The translations under genes and the position numbers were made by a program. This document shows positions 11,526 through 23,058 of a DNA stretch of 64,000 nucleotides, piece by piece; position 1 is the first letter of the stretch; each line of letters begins with the position of its first letter. The stretch spans positions 9,583,175 through 9,647,174 of the forward strand of contig JBANSL010000018.1 of NCBI GenBank assembly GCA_037127255.1. The letters run 5' to 3'. The notes under the pieces are model-generated. The model ran no database searches. It saw nothing but the letters and a program-made list of their open reading frames with translations, and was not told the origin of the DNA. The DNA is from Persicaria tinctoria (taxonomy: Eukaryota; Streptophyta; Magnoliopsida; Caryophyllales; Polygonaceae).

Positions 11526-12234
11526 GAGCATCCACATTGAAGGTTTTTAGGGGGGTTTTTAAGACAAAAAAAAAACTAATAAAATAAGGGGGAGAGAGAA
11601 GTTGAGGTTAAAAGTGATGTTGACAACTTCTTAGTGTATTTACAAACTCCCCAAAGAGTTGTATAAACCTACTCAAAAGCTTTAGTCAACAAAAGGTGGT
11701 CATGTGTGGCAACCATCCATTGGAGGAGAATTAAGTGGCCCTCACATATGTTCGGTGCAAATTGTGGTATTTCATTTACACTTTTAAATATTTTCGGTTG
11801 TTTTTTTATCTTTATAAAAAAAATTAAATTTATTTTAGATATTATTAAAAACAATTTTTTTATCTACTCATAGACACTAATATCGTATATGTTAAGTATT
11901 TGTTTATTGTTCTTGTATTTCGATGTTTGTTTTGTTCCAATAAAGTTGTTTACATTAATATTATTATCTATTTTTATGTTGTGGATTTTTTTTGAAAAAA
12001 TTATTATATACTATTATTATATTAATTAACGCAAAATATAATACATATATAAATAATGTACAACATATTATTATTATTATTATTTGAATATATAATAAAC
12101 GGTGAAAAGTAAATTAAGAAACTCTAGAAACTCATATGGATGTGGATGAAAAAGTAAATTGGGGTTTTTAAGGAGAGAGAAAGTGATAAAGTGGTATTAA
12201 GAAACTCTAGAAACTCGCATTAATGCGGATGGTC
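11526..12234. mobile_element. PIF/Harbinger-like MITE, 709 bp
   Basis: It begins GAGCATCCACATTGA and ends TTAATGCGGATGGTC (reverse complement GACCATCCGCATTAA), an imperfect 15-bp inverted repeat. Both sides carry the trinucleotide TGA. The right arm is nearly the same as that of the MITE at 22489-23058 (shared TTAAGAAACT.TAGAAAC.CGCATT), so both belong to one family. The interior is AT-rich and non-coding. A 3-bp duplication fits PIF/Harbinger, although TAA/TTA is usual. Confidence 0.65.
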
Positions 12235-12979
12235 TGAGGTGGTTACAATCTATATACGATTTTGTACTTGCGTAATGGGGTCAATCGGTTGGTTAGTCAA
12301 GGTGTGGCGGTTACAATAATGGGGTGGTTAGCCGTTAGCGGGATAATGAAGGTTGTGCAGAAAGAGAGTGGATAATATAGATTAACTTACAATGATAAAT
12401 GTTTTAATTGGTTTATTTAATAATGTAAAAGTAATTGGTTGATGTGAGATGTCCTAGACACCGCTATATGGAATAAAGATTTTTGGTGTTGCCACGTGAA
12501 ATGGAGATGCTTATGTTTTAATAGTGAAAATATATATATAGACCGATTGTGTAAGAGTTCTTTTAAAATTTATGGGTGGATGGTGTCTCACTATCTTCAT
12601 TGACGCATAAAATAATAAGTTTAAAAAATGTATTTTACTTTTTTTTTCAAGAAAAAGATAAGTACTTATTATTGACCAATAAAAGTACAATAAGATGTGT
12701 TTGTGAAAGATAAATATTATATTGATCCTCTTTTTCTCAAATAAACTACTTGTATGTTATGCTTGTTGATACATTTATTTCGATATATTATACATCTAAC
12801 TTCAACATCTAAGTAAAAAGTTATGAACATTTGAAAATTAAAACATACTACATTATTCTTTTCAATCGTATTCCAACAAACTATAACACTTCTCTATTGA
12901 TCGAGTTAACTGTGGCAATATTCGTGATTTTCGAATATCCTTCATTTAGGTGAAGAGAACGTCATTTCAATATTATTGT
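12235..12979. other. AT-rich intergenic
   Basis: No coding frame or recognisable repeat. Positions 12980-12987 are the left TSD (AGAGAAAC) of the hAT element that follows. Confidence 0.4.
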
Positions 12980-13277
12980 AGAGAAACTAGACCCATGCAA
13001 ACGCGAGAGCGGGTCGGGCTTGAGACGGGCTTTAGCCAAAAATTTATCCCGGTATTGCGGACACGGTCCGGGCTAAGCCCGCTTAACGGGTTGAAAACAT
13101 TGTCCAAGTCCGTCCGCTATTGCGGGTACGGGCGGCCCGCGGGTACCCGTTAAATTTTAGCTCTATACTACTGTACTCGTAAAACGGGTAAAAAAAAAGT
13201 GCAATACTTGCTAAGTTGTCTTTAATCGGAAAAAAAAAAGTTCTACAGGGAATAATAAAGTCCAACAATATGTTAAT

Positions 13278-13432
13278 TGTTGTAAACCGATAGAAAGTGG
13301 AGTAAGAAAGACAAAGAAAGGTGAGATGTATGTTCCTTATATTCATTCTCAAGAGAGTACAAGCCTTATATAGGCAACAGAGGTAGGGGTTATAGGAGGT
13401 GAAACATCCATCTCTTTAAAGGTTTTACAACA
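13278..13432 (-). repeat. 3' LTR of the nested copia element
   Basis: 155 bp with termini TGTTGTAAACC / GGTTTTACAACA, matching 24831-24982. The next bases on the plus strand, CTCCTCCTTGG, are the polypurine tract in antisense. Position 13273-13277 is the TTAAT target duplication. Confidence 0.85.
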
Positions 13433-16120
13433 CTCCTCCTTGGATGTACACCTCTAACATTACAAACTGTCTCGTTAAAAACCTTGCCTAGAAAAACCCA
13501 ATGGGACAAAAACTAGGACTAAGGGAAAAAGAGTACAGATGTCATTTGATACGCTTTGGTGACACTGCCTCGTTAAAAACCTTGTCAGGAAAACCCAGTC
13601 GGATAAAACCTGATCGAAGGGAAAAAGAGTGGAGTGCGTATATTCTCCCCCTGAAATCAACATTCTTCTTGTAGCTTTCTCATCCTGATAAGCTCTTCGA
13701 ACTTCTTGATAATACTGACTTCATGAGTTGCATTGTCGAGTCTGAATAATATCTTCGATGTGTGCAAGCCGAAATGTCTTCATGTATCAAACTCGAGCTT
13801 CGATGCAATAGACTTCCTCGTCTTTGGTGATGAGTTGCTTTCAATGCACAAATATAAGGTACTTCAGGACATAGTGTGCTTTTCATCTTTTGATGTGGGG
13901 GATTTGATGTATAGGTGGTGTATAAGTTGTCTCGTTAAAAACCTTACCTTAGAAAAACCCTATGGGATAAAAACCAAGATTAAGGAAAAGAGTACAACGT
14001 TGTGTATAGTACTTCAGGACTCAATACACTATGTCACCACTTACATAAATATATGATACTTCAAGTATTATAAACACTTTTTGGCTTAATCGTGTACATA
14101 CGACGATGCTTTCATATTGATGCTTCGGGCATTTCAAATTAATCATTCATTTTCACTTATATTCTTTTATGAATGATCAATTGGAGTATACAACTACTAT
14201 GTCCGTCAATTACGATTAGAGTCAGTTCATCGAAAACAAAAGATTATATCCACTACAGGTGAATATGTTTTCATATCATCTACTATAGACTTTTATGCAA
14301 TCTATCTTGCTATATATATATCTTATAGCTTCATTTCGCTTATTGCGGTTTTGTATAAACACCCACTTAAAACCAATGATGTTATACTTTTCGATGTTGA
14401 ATTGGAACTACGGGTCCAAAATCATCATTCTTAAAGAATTCATCTTTGCATGAATTTCTTCTTTAATTTCTATCTCTTTTATCATCATTTTGATGTCAAC
14501 ATCCATTATTTGATTGATGATCATCAGATTTCCATGAGCTCTTTCCACTTCCGGGAAATCCTAAAGTGAGAGCCTAGTGATCTTCAACACTTCTGGTGCA
14601 TTTGAGAATCCCTTGATTTTTTGTTGGTTTTGGAGTTACTTCTGGAACCTCCAAATGAGCTAGCTAGTGCAATATACGTGACTTAGTCACTCTCTTGGTC
14701 TTAGTAAATGCATTTGATGGCTTTTTGCTAAACCATGTAATTATCATTTGGTGTACATAAGTGTTGAACTTCTGGTTCACCTTCATTTATCCACGGATCC
14801 CAAATGATAGAGAAGTTGCTTTCATGCAATCTCTTTCTTAATAGTCTCATTTCATCTCCGCCTAAATACCGAGCATTTGATCACCTTTATAAAGCTCGAG
14901 GTATTTGATATCATTAGGGACTCAAACCCCATGTATCATTCAACTTCTTTGTGGTCTTTTTAGTTAATCGTGGAGGAGGCCTCGAAACATATACTCTCTT
15001 CTAGAGATAATTTGGGAGAAGTTATTGTGTCAAATTCGAAATGCAAAATTGCATGGGCCCATTTGACTAACGACTCTTCTAGGTCGTTATGAGCTACTAT
15101 ATGCTCCTCAAACATTCTCTACCTTTTCACATGACCAATGTGTTAAGACATCTATATTGGAATAACATTGGTCCATATGCCGATGTTTTTATCGTAGTTG
15201 TCTCATTGAACTCGGTCAAGAGACATAAGAGACTTTGCATTTACTCTTTATTATAGACGGTCTTATTATTATTTATGCCAAGAGAACAAGCCGTATATGT
15301 ATGGTCACCCTTATTGAGGATCTTCCGGTCCTAGGATCTTATAGTCCTTTTGGTGGAAATTCATGTAAAATTCAATGATCTTGCAAATCATCGTTTTACT
15401 TGAGTGACCAAATGCCACAAAGAATAAGATTTTATCATCAACTAACTTCTGGTTAGTGACATCATAAGTTTCAATGGTAAAACATTCTAACCATTGAACT
15501 TTGTATATGCATGGTGATCCATTTATTTAATCAGATGCCGTTAACTGGGTATTTTCAGAACTTCTGTTGGTGTCATACTACAGGTATGAAACTAACGACC
15601 AACTATATTTACTTTATTCATAATGTTCTTCAAGACATTATAAATGAACCGTAAAAAGATGACCTAGTTATAACCCACAACAATAACTTTATTGGTTGCG
15701 CGCTTAACCATTACCTCTTTTACACCCTCTGCGAGAGGGGCATGCTTGAGGTCATGCTTAGAGGATTGTTAGGAAGTGGTCTTGTAAACCAGAGCATGTT
15801 TTGTGGTTATTTATATTGGTTGTACTAACCAAATAAAAATAGTTATGAATATGCCATAACCCATATTCCATGTACTTCTTCAAGAGTACAAAGGTTTAAA
15901 ATAAGATCCTATATACTCTTATAGAGTTTGAAATTGGAGTCTTCAAGCTCTTATGCACATTTTCATGAAAACTCACAATTTGCTGGATTGTTTACAAATG
16001 GTATCGAGACTTGGAACTCTTAGCGAGATAAGTGTCACAATCTACTAGATTGTTTAACCATTAAGTTTAGGACATCAAGCCCGACCACAAAATAGGTGTT
16101 GAAAAACTTACAACATAGCG
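13433..16120 (-). pseudogene. Decayed copia pol (reverse transcriptase/RNase H end)
   Basis: Read on the minus strand, scattered copia RT landmarks survive between stops and shifts: a PVVP block near 14410, GFKWVFIQNRNKR at about 14374-14336, and TYSPVVD at about 14268-14248. The 3' end (13663-13475) reads SGGEYTHSTLFPFDQVL and repeats of the TLFPL...LGF type often seen between pol and the 3' LTR in plant copia families. The order RT then 3' LTR on the minus strand agrees with the element's orientation. No continuous frame remains. Confidence 0.65.
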
Positions 16121-16299
16121 CATTAAGTGAATAATAATAATAAAAAAAACTATGTAAAGGATAATACTAAATAGTAAAGCATATTAAGAAACGTGTATAT
16201 CAAGAACAATAATCTTAAATACATAAATAAAATTAATGTCAACTTTGAGTGACAAGACAATTTAACATAGATTGTCGAGGCCATTTTATCACCTACGGC

Positions 16300-17208
16300 A
16301 GGAGATGACATTTTTATATGTAATTTTATCATTTACTGCGGGAAATTGATAGAGAAACATTAAGGATCAGAGTTGATTTGTTTCTCTGGCTATACGAATC
16401 ATCACTACCAGGATGACGTTTACCGATTCATCCCTACGAGAGTGCGGTTTATCGTTCATCGATCTACTTCAGGAGATGTCCACCCATCTATTAAAAGATG
16501 TGTTTTTCATCTATTTCAACTCTTCAAGAGATATATCTATTCATCTACGATCCAGATATGAAGAATAAAAATATAATATATACAAATAAAAATAAACAAA
16601 ACAAAACAAAAGGCTAATCATTGATGCATCACTACAGAGATGAAAATATTTGGTTCATCGCTTAAGGAATGAAATTAATCGGTCTATCTCAAACATGCGA
16701 CTCGTTCATTCACCTACTTCGTGATATGAGAACGTTAATCTCTTTCGAGAGATGTGCCCGTTCATCTACTTCGGGAGATAAAGAATGAAAAAACATACAA
16801 ATAAAATAAATAAAACTAATAAAAACATACAAATAATTATCATCTCTAGTCTCTACGGGGATGTGGTTTTCTTGTTCGTCTACTTCGGGAGACGTGGACA
16901 TTAATCTACTTCGAGGATGAGATGTGCTCGTTCATCTACTTCGGGAGAAATGCTTGTTCATCTACCTCGGAAATGAAATTGGTCCGTTCATCTACTTCAG
17001 GAGATGAGGATTAAACAAATATAGTTTAAATAAATAAAATATTAACCAATCGATATAGGTTCACTTCGTCGATGGTATTGATCCGATCATCACTTCGGGG
17101 ATGAGATTAATCGGGTCATCGCTTCTTTTTATTTTTTTTATCCACCTCAAGGGATAAATTCTACCACTTTAGGTTTATGTTTACACATCATCTTCGGGGA
17201 TGTGTTTA
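16300..17208. repeat. Dispersed hairpin repeats, CATCTACTTCGGGAGATG type
   Basis: Some fifteen or more variants of (T)TCATCTACTTCGGGAGATG recur at irregular spacing, for example near 16762, 16875, 16930 and 16990, with CATCGCTTCGGGGATGA variants near 17090 and 17120. Each unit is self-complementary (CATCT/AGATG around ACTTCGGG). The series resumes after the Pack-MULE at 19280-19300 (CATCGCTTCGGGGATGA), so it predates that insertion. It lies where the copia gag/leader region would be. Function unknown. Confidence 0.6.
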
Positions 17209-17217
17209 TATATTTTA

Positions 17218-19261
17218 TGGAAATTTCGCGAGGTACCCCTGAGATATTGCAATTTTCGCGAGGTATACAACTCTTTTACATATTTCACGTGGTGCCCCTA
17301 AGGTTTTCAATCTTTTTGCCCCGCACCCTCCCTGGTTAATTCTAACAGATCTACTGCATGACCCTCCGTTAGTTTACAATTTTTAAAAAAAGAAAAGAAA
17401 TAACGAACAGAGAGAGGAGCGAAGAGAGAGACCAGATCTGGCCGGCGAGGATGTTGAGGAGAGAGAGGAAGGTGAGCCGGGAAGGGGAGGGCTAATGGCG
17501 GAAGGCGATGACGGTGTCTAGCGGCGGCGGCGGCGGGGAGGAAGCGTCTGTCAGTGGCGGCGGAGGAGTCGTGTTGGGGTATTTCGACAGTCATGGTGTC
17601 GTACTACGACGCAAATCTCGTCGGCAAGGGAGTTGTTCCGATGAGTAGAATCGATGATGCAGTGAGGAGGATTTTTAGGGTAAAGTTCACTATGGGCCTG
17701 TTTGAGAGCCCCTTGGCTGATTATAGCTCCACCAAATACCTTGGAAGCCAGGTATAATCAACATACGAAACTGAAATGAACTGAATTTCACTATTGAATA
17801 CCTCATGAATTTGCCAATTGCAACAGGAACACAGAGATTTGGTGAGGGAAGCAGTGAGGAAGTCGCTCGTGTTGTTCAAGAACGGATACAATGCGGCCGA
17901 GCCGCTGTTGCCGCTCCCGAAGAAAGCCGCCAAGATTCTCGTCGCTGTCTTGGATGTTCAGATTGCGTTCAAGGTTTGCAGATTGGGAGAACTTCAATCT
18001 GATATCGTTCACCTCTATTTGCTTGGTAGACGCAAACTGATTGAGCAGGAGCTCACTCGCCTTCAAGTTTTGATAATGTTCAGTTTGAGGTATCTGAACT
18101 CAATACCTCCTTCAAGCTTTGGGTAGCAAAGTCTTCTCCAAACTTTCCTTTCTTTTCCCTCTTTGTCCCAGCCAAAAATGTGTACAAATGCTTTGTGATT
18201 TGAAACAGAAGTCGTTAGCGAGCTTGATTCTCATAGCATATGTTGGGACAGATTGAGCCACAACCTTAATCGACACCTCATAGCATATGTTGGGACAGAT
18301 TGACAGTTCCAGCATAAGATGTTGATGTAGATATGTAGAATGCTTAGGGCCTGAACATAACCGGTATTTTGTACATGTTTTCTCTTGAATTCCCAGAGCT
18401 TAAAGAATATTGTTTGTAGAGTGTCACTTGTGCTCTCAGAGAACGAAATTTATCTACATCTGCTTTATGTTCCATAGGCCGTATCCCATTTACAGACTTG
18501 TAGAAACTGCTTGATCATATCAGCTTGGTTTGAATATGCCCTCGACAAAAAGGATGCAATCATCTGCATCAAGGAGATGAGGGATCAGAGAAGCAGTTGG
18601 GGTGACTTAGATCCCCTCCATGAGCCATTCAATTCATCGTATTTTCTTAGACCTGTAAAACCGTGACTGCAAATCCCTTTCATTTGCAATTTCTAAAGGT
18701 ATTCATGGGATCCAAGCTCTAACTCTGCAATTTCTGAAGGTGTTCAAGAGATAACCCTTTCTTGAAGGACACCGTCGGATACGATTGTGGTGGCTGGTCC
18801 TTGGAATGGCAGGGCGTCAGCGGCAACAACCACACAGTTGGTAATTAAATCGCACTGATTTCTACTGATTGGTATATTCACCTCAAAATTCCGAAACCCT
18901 AACTCTGCGAAATCGAATTTCCAGGAACGACGATCCTGAGCGCGATCACGTCGGCGGTAGATGAGGGGATAGAGGTCGTGTACAGTGAGAATCCGGATAG
19001 CGATGTGCTGGAATCGCTCGACTTCTCGTACGCGGTGGTAGTGGTGGAAGAGAAATCGCACGACCTATCTCTGTGCTTTATTTCTTTTTTTTTAATTTCA
19101 AAATTGTAAACTAACGGAAGGTCAATAGATCTGTTAGATTTAACCAGGGAGGGCGCGAGACGAAAAGATTGAAAACCCTAGGGGCATCACGCGAAATATG
19201 TAAAAAAGTTGTATACCTCGCGAAAATTGCAATACCTCAGGGGTACCTCGCGAAATTTCCA
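17218..19261. mobile_element. Mutator-like Pack-MULE with about 200-bp TIRs and 9-bp TSD
   Basis: The ends TGGAAATTTCGCGAGGTACC and its inverted copy (finishing CGCGAAATTTCCA at 19261) extend inward as a long imperfect inverted repeat, about 17218-17417 and 19062-19261. The 9-bp direct repeat TATATTTTA flanks it (17209-17217 and 19262-19270). Long TIRs and a 9-bp duplication define Mutator-like elements. No transposase is present; the interior holds pieces of a GH3 beta-glucosidase gene, which makes this a Pack-MULE. Confidence 0.92.
17554..19060 (+). pseudogene. Captured GH3 beta-glucosidase (lysosomal-type) gene fragments
   Basis: Plus-strand pieces appear in the order of the parent gene. 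At about 17618-17751 the reading is [20 protein letters not shown] up to YLGSQ, followed by a GT donor. At 17827 (after an AACAG acceptor) it is [20 protein letters not shown] to [15 protein letters not shown]. At about 18766 it is DTVGYDCGGWSLEWQGVSGN. At about 18925-19050 it is GTTILSAITSAVDEGIEVVY to FSYAVVVVEE. These belong to plant GH3 exo-glucanase/beta-xylosidase-type enzymes. Introns are retained, so capture was at the DNA level. Roughly 800 bp of unrelated or unrecognised sequence (17975-18760), including a 30-bp direct repeat near 18230 and 18270, separates the second and third pieces. The catalytic nucleophile region is not present. Confidence 0.85.
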
Positions 19262-19847
19262 TATATTTTACGAGTTAAATCTCATCGCTTCGGGGATGAT
19301 ATATGCAAATCTGAAAGTTTATGCCTTTTCCTGTAATTATCACTGTAATTATCAGACAAGCAGTCAAGCACAACCCAACTCGCAGATTTTGAAAATTCTA
19401 GGGCTGATTTTATAATCTTAAACCCTATATAATAGCATGAACTTCTAAATGAATAGTAATTCCCACCAATAATTTTTTATTGTTTTTTTTGGATGAAAAT
19501 ACCTATTTTGCTCTTGTAAATTGTATTATAATATTAGATTTACTATACCCTTTTAGGTAATTTCCATCTTCATTTGTAAGATGTCTTTTTTATCCTCAAA
19601 AGCTTGAATTTAAAAATATTAATTTTTTTATTTCAATGTCCTTTAATGTCTTTTAAAAAATTATAATTTTCATATTTAATCAATTTCACCCAACTTTATA
19701 TTTTGTTCCTAAAATACACAAATTACCACTTTAAAGTTTTCTCAAATAAACCATATTTTATGTTTTTAAATAAAATACCCAAATGGTAACTATTAGGTTT
19801 TCTTAATCAACCCGATTTTAAATAGATAATGATAATTATAATAATAA

Positions 19848-22101
19848 CTAGTACGATTCCCGCGCCATGGCGCGTTTTTTTTTAAACTAAAATATTATAT
19901 ATAAAAATATTATAAAATATTAATAAATGTTAAGATAAAAATCATAAAAATACTTTACAACAAATGTATCTTATAATTATCTCAGAAAAATTATTTTTTA
20001 AAAATCTCATGTAAAGTCTAATACATAAATATACATATTTTAAATTACAAAGCAATAATAATATCAATATCATTATAGCATTGTTTAAATGTGACGTTTC
20101 ATAATCAATAGTTTTATTCAATATTTTTAATTAAGCCCAATAGTTAGTAAATAAATTAGATTAATCACAATAGTTATATTAGATTGAGTTCAATGTTTTG
20201 AATTAAGTCCAATAGTTAGTAAAATTAAAGAAAAAGGAGAATTAAAGGAAAAAAGAAGAAAAAAGAAGAATTAAAAAAATTCAAGAAAAATGGCAAAAAA
20301 AAAATGATTAGGTAAGACTCCTAAAACGCCTCTAAGATTGACACGTCATCAAAAACTCTTCTAAATTAAGAGTTTATATAGATATAGATATATAGATAGT
20401 TAGTAAAATTAAAGAAAAAAGAGAATTAAAGGAAAAAAGAAGAAAAAAGGAGAATTAAAAAAAGTTCAAGAAAAATGGCAAAAAAAATGATTAGTTAAGA
20501 CTCCTAAAACGCCTCTAAGATTGACACGTCATCATAAACTCTTCTAAATTAAGAGTTTATATAGATAGTTAGTAAAATTAAAGAAAAAGGAGAATTAAAG
20601 GAAAAAAGAAGAATTAAAAAAATTCAAGAAAAATGGCAAAAAAAAATATGATTAGTTAAGACTCCTAAAACGCCTCTAAGATTGACACGTCATCAAAAAC
20701 TCTTCTAAATTAAGAGTTTATATAGATAGTTAGTAAAATTAAAGAAAAAGAAGAATTAAAGGAAAAAAGAAGAAAAAAGGAGAATTAAAAAAAATCCAAG
20801 AAAAATGGCAAAAAAAAATGATTAGTTAAGACTCCTAAAACGCCTCTAAGATTGACACGTCACCATAAACTCTTCTAAATTAAGAGTTTGTATAGATAGT
20901 TAGTAAAATTAAAGAAAAAGGAGAATTAAAGGAAAAAAGAAGAAAAAAGGAGAATTAAAAAAAATTTAAGAAAAATGGCAAAAGAGAATGATTAGTTAAG
21001 ACTCCTAAAACGCCTCTAAGATTGACACGTCATCATAAACTCTTCTAAATTAAGAGTTTATATAGATAGTTAGTAAAATTAAAGAAAAATGAGAATTAAA
21101 GGAAAAAAGAAGAAAAAAAGAGAATTAAAAAAAGTTCAAGAAAAATGGAAAAAAAAAAATGATTAGTTAAGACTCCTAAAACGCCTCTAAGATTGACACG
21201 GCATCATAAACTCTTCTAAATTAAGAGTTTATATAGATAGTTAGTAAAATTAAAGAAAAAGGAGAATTAAAGGAAAAAAGAAGAAAAAAGGAGAATTAAA
21301 AAAAATTCAAGAAAAATGGCAAAAAAAAATGATTAGTTTAGACTCCTAAAACGCCTCTAAGATTGACACGTCATCATAAACTCTTCTAAATTAAGAGTTT
21401 ATATAGATATATAGATAGTTAGTAAAATTAAAGAAAAAAGAGAATTAAAGGAAAAAAGAAGAAAAAAGGAGAATTAAAAAAAATTCAAGAAAAATGGCAA
21501 AAAAAAATGATTAGTTAAGACTCCTAAAACGCCTCTAAGATTGACACGTCATCATAAACTCTTCTAAATTAAGAGTTTATGTAGATAGTTTGTAAAATTA
21601 AAGAAAAAGGATAATTAAAGGAAAAAAGAAGATAAAAGGAGCATTAAAAAAAATCCAAGAAAAATGGCAAAAGAAAATGATTAGTTAAGACTCCTAAAAC
21701 GCCTCTAAGATTGACACGTCATCATAAACTCTTCTAAATTAAGAGTTTATATAGATAGTTAGTAAAATTAAAGAAAAAGGAGAATTAAAGGAAAAAAGAA
21801 GAAAAAAGGAGAATTAAAAAAAATTCAAGAAAAATGGCAAAAAAAAATGATTAGTTAAGACTCCTAAAACGCCTCTAAGATTGACACGTCACCATAAACT
21901 CTTCTAAATTAAGAGTTTATATAGATATAGATATTTAGTAAAATTAAAGAAAAAGGAGAATTAAAGGAAAAAAGAAGAAAAAAGGAGAATTAAAAAAAAT
22001 TTAAGAAAAATGGCAAAAGAGAATGATTAGTTAAGACTCCTAAAACGCCTCTAAGATTGACACATCATCATAAACTCTTCTAAATTAAGAGTTTATATAG
22101 A
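19848..22101 (-). mobile_element. Helitron (non-autonomous) with tandemly repeated 5' end
   Basis: On the minus strand it starts TCTATATAAACTCTTAATTT (22101 leftward) and ends with hairpin CGCGCCATGGCGCG, then GGAATCGTA and CTAG (19851-19848). It sits between A (19847) and T (22102), as Helitrons do, and lacks TIRs and a TSD. Just inside the 5' end is the short hairpin AACTCTT/AAGAGTT. No Rep/helicase coding sequence is present. The paralogous segment at 23240-23280 lacks the element. Most of the body (20214-22101) is an array of its own 5' terminal region. Confidence 0.85.
20214..22101 (-). repeat. 11-copy, about 170-bp tandem array of the Helitron 5' end
   Basis: The landmark GATTGACACGTCATCA recurs at about 20340, 20523, 20684, 20854, 21024, 21195, 21365, 21543, 21713, 21883 and 22059 (in the last as CACATC). 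Spacing is 161-183 bp, most often 170. Each unit reads, on the minus strand, TCTATATAAACTCTTAATTT, the 7-bp hairpin, GACGTGTCAATCTTAGAGGC, TTTTAGGAGTC, then a CTTTTTTCTTC-rich tract. The unit start is identical to the Helitron's own 5' terminus. Variation is mostly in homopolymer length and a few substitutions. There is no spacer diversity, so it is not CRISPR-like. Confidence 0.92.
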
Positions 22102-22488
22102 TAGCAAAAACAATAATATCTTTTTTTAATTGTAATGATTAGGATTTTTGAACTTATAGTTTTGGATTTATTTTTCATTTTGTTTAATAAATTTTTTAAA
22201 AGACTACCCTAGCTTCTTTACTTTTTTTTAATTGAAAGACATCATTCTTATTACCTTAATGAAAATTTCAAGATACTATACTAACAGTTTCTTATAATGA
22301 TACAATTTTATTTTGACTACTCCATCTATTATTAAAACATGTCATTTACTATCCATGTGTCCTTTTTTACAATGATATAAACTATATAAAATATTAATTT
22401 TTTACGTTTGTTTCCATAAATTCATAAGCATGAAGTTGTTAAAAATTTATTTAAAAAGTTAATATTTTATATAGTTTTTAACACCTAA

Positions 22489-23058
22489 GACCATCAACAT
22501 CGGCAGTTTTTAGTTGCGTTTTTTAAATTTTTGTGAATATAAAATTCAGACCTGTAACAAAAAAATTTAAAAACGATTGAGACAGTTTGGAAGTAAGAAA
22601 TTGGGTAAAAAAACGCAAGAGGCGGGTGGTTTTCAAGAATTTCAGCTTGGTGGAGCCCAAATTGCTGTTGTAGACGCTTTGCAACAACAAATGCAACAAT
22701 ACAGAGGACACGTGTCCAACTTGTAGTGGCTCAAGGGGTGTCAAAGGAATAATTTAAAATTCATTAAATGAAAACTGATTTTTCTTGGACATATTTTGCC
22801 CCCCAAAAAATACTTTTATTTTTAAAATTCATAATTTAATTTTATCTACTTATAGACACTAATATTATATATATTAATTAGAAAAAGTTTTAAAATTATT
22901 ATGCTATTTTAATATATAATAGATAGTGAAAAGTAAGTTAAGAAACCCTAGAAACTCGGATTGATGTGAGTGAAAAAGTAAATTGGGATTTTTAAGTAGA
23001 TAGAAGGTGATAAAGGGGTGTTAAGAAACTGTAGAAACCCGCATTGATGCGGATGGTC
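22489..23058. mobile_element. PIF/Harbinger-like MITE, 570 bp, TAA TSD
   Basis: The termini GACCATCAACATCGGC and GCATTGATGCGGATGGTC form an imperfect inverted repeat. TAA flanks both sides (22486-22488, 23059-23061). The uninterrupted paralogue near 23655 reads ACACCTAAAAAACATGC, one TAA only, confirming insertion with a 3-bp duplication. Same family as 11526-12234. Confidence 0.88.

Noticed and set aside
18744..19061. Minus-strand frame of 105 codons
   Set aside because: Antisense of the captured GH3 fragments, which read as a known protein on the plus strand.
20214..22101. CRISPR-like regular array
   Set aside because: Units are nearly identical over their full 170 bp with no unique spacers, and start with a Helitron terminus; the genome is eukaryotic.
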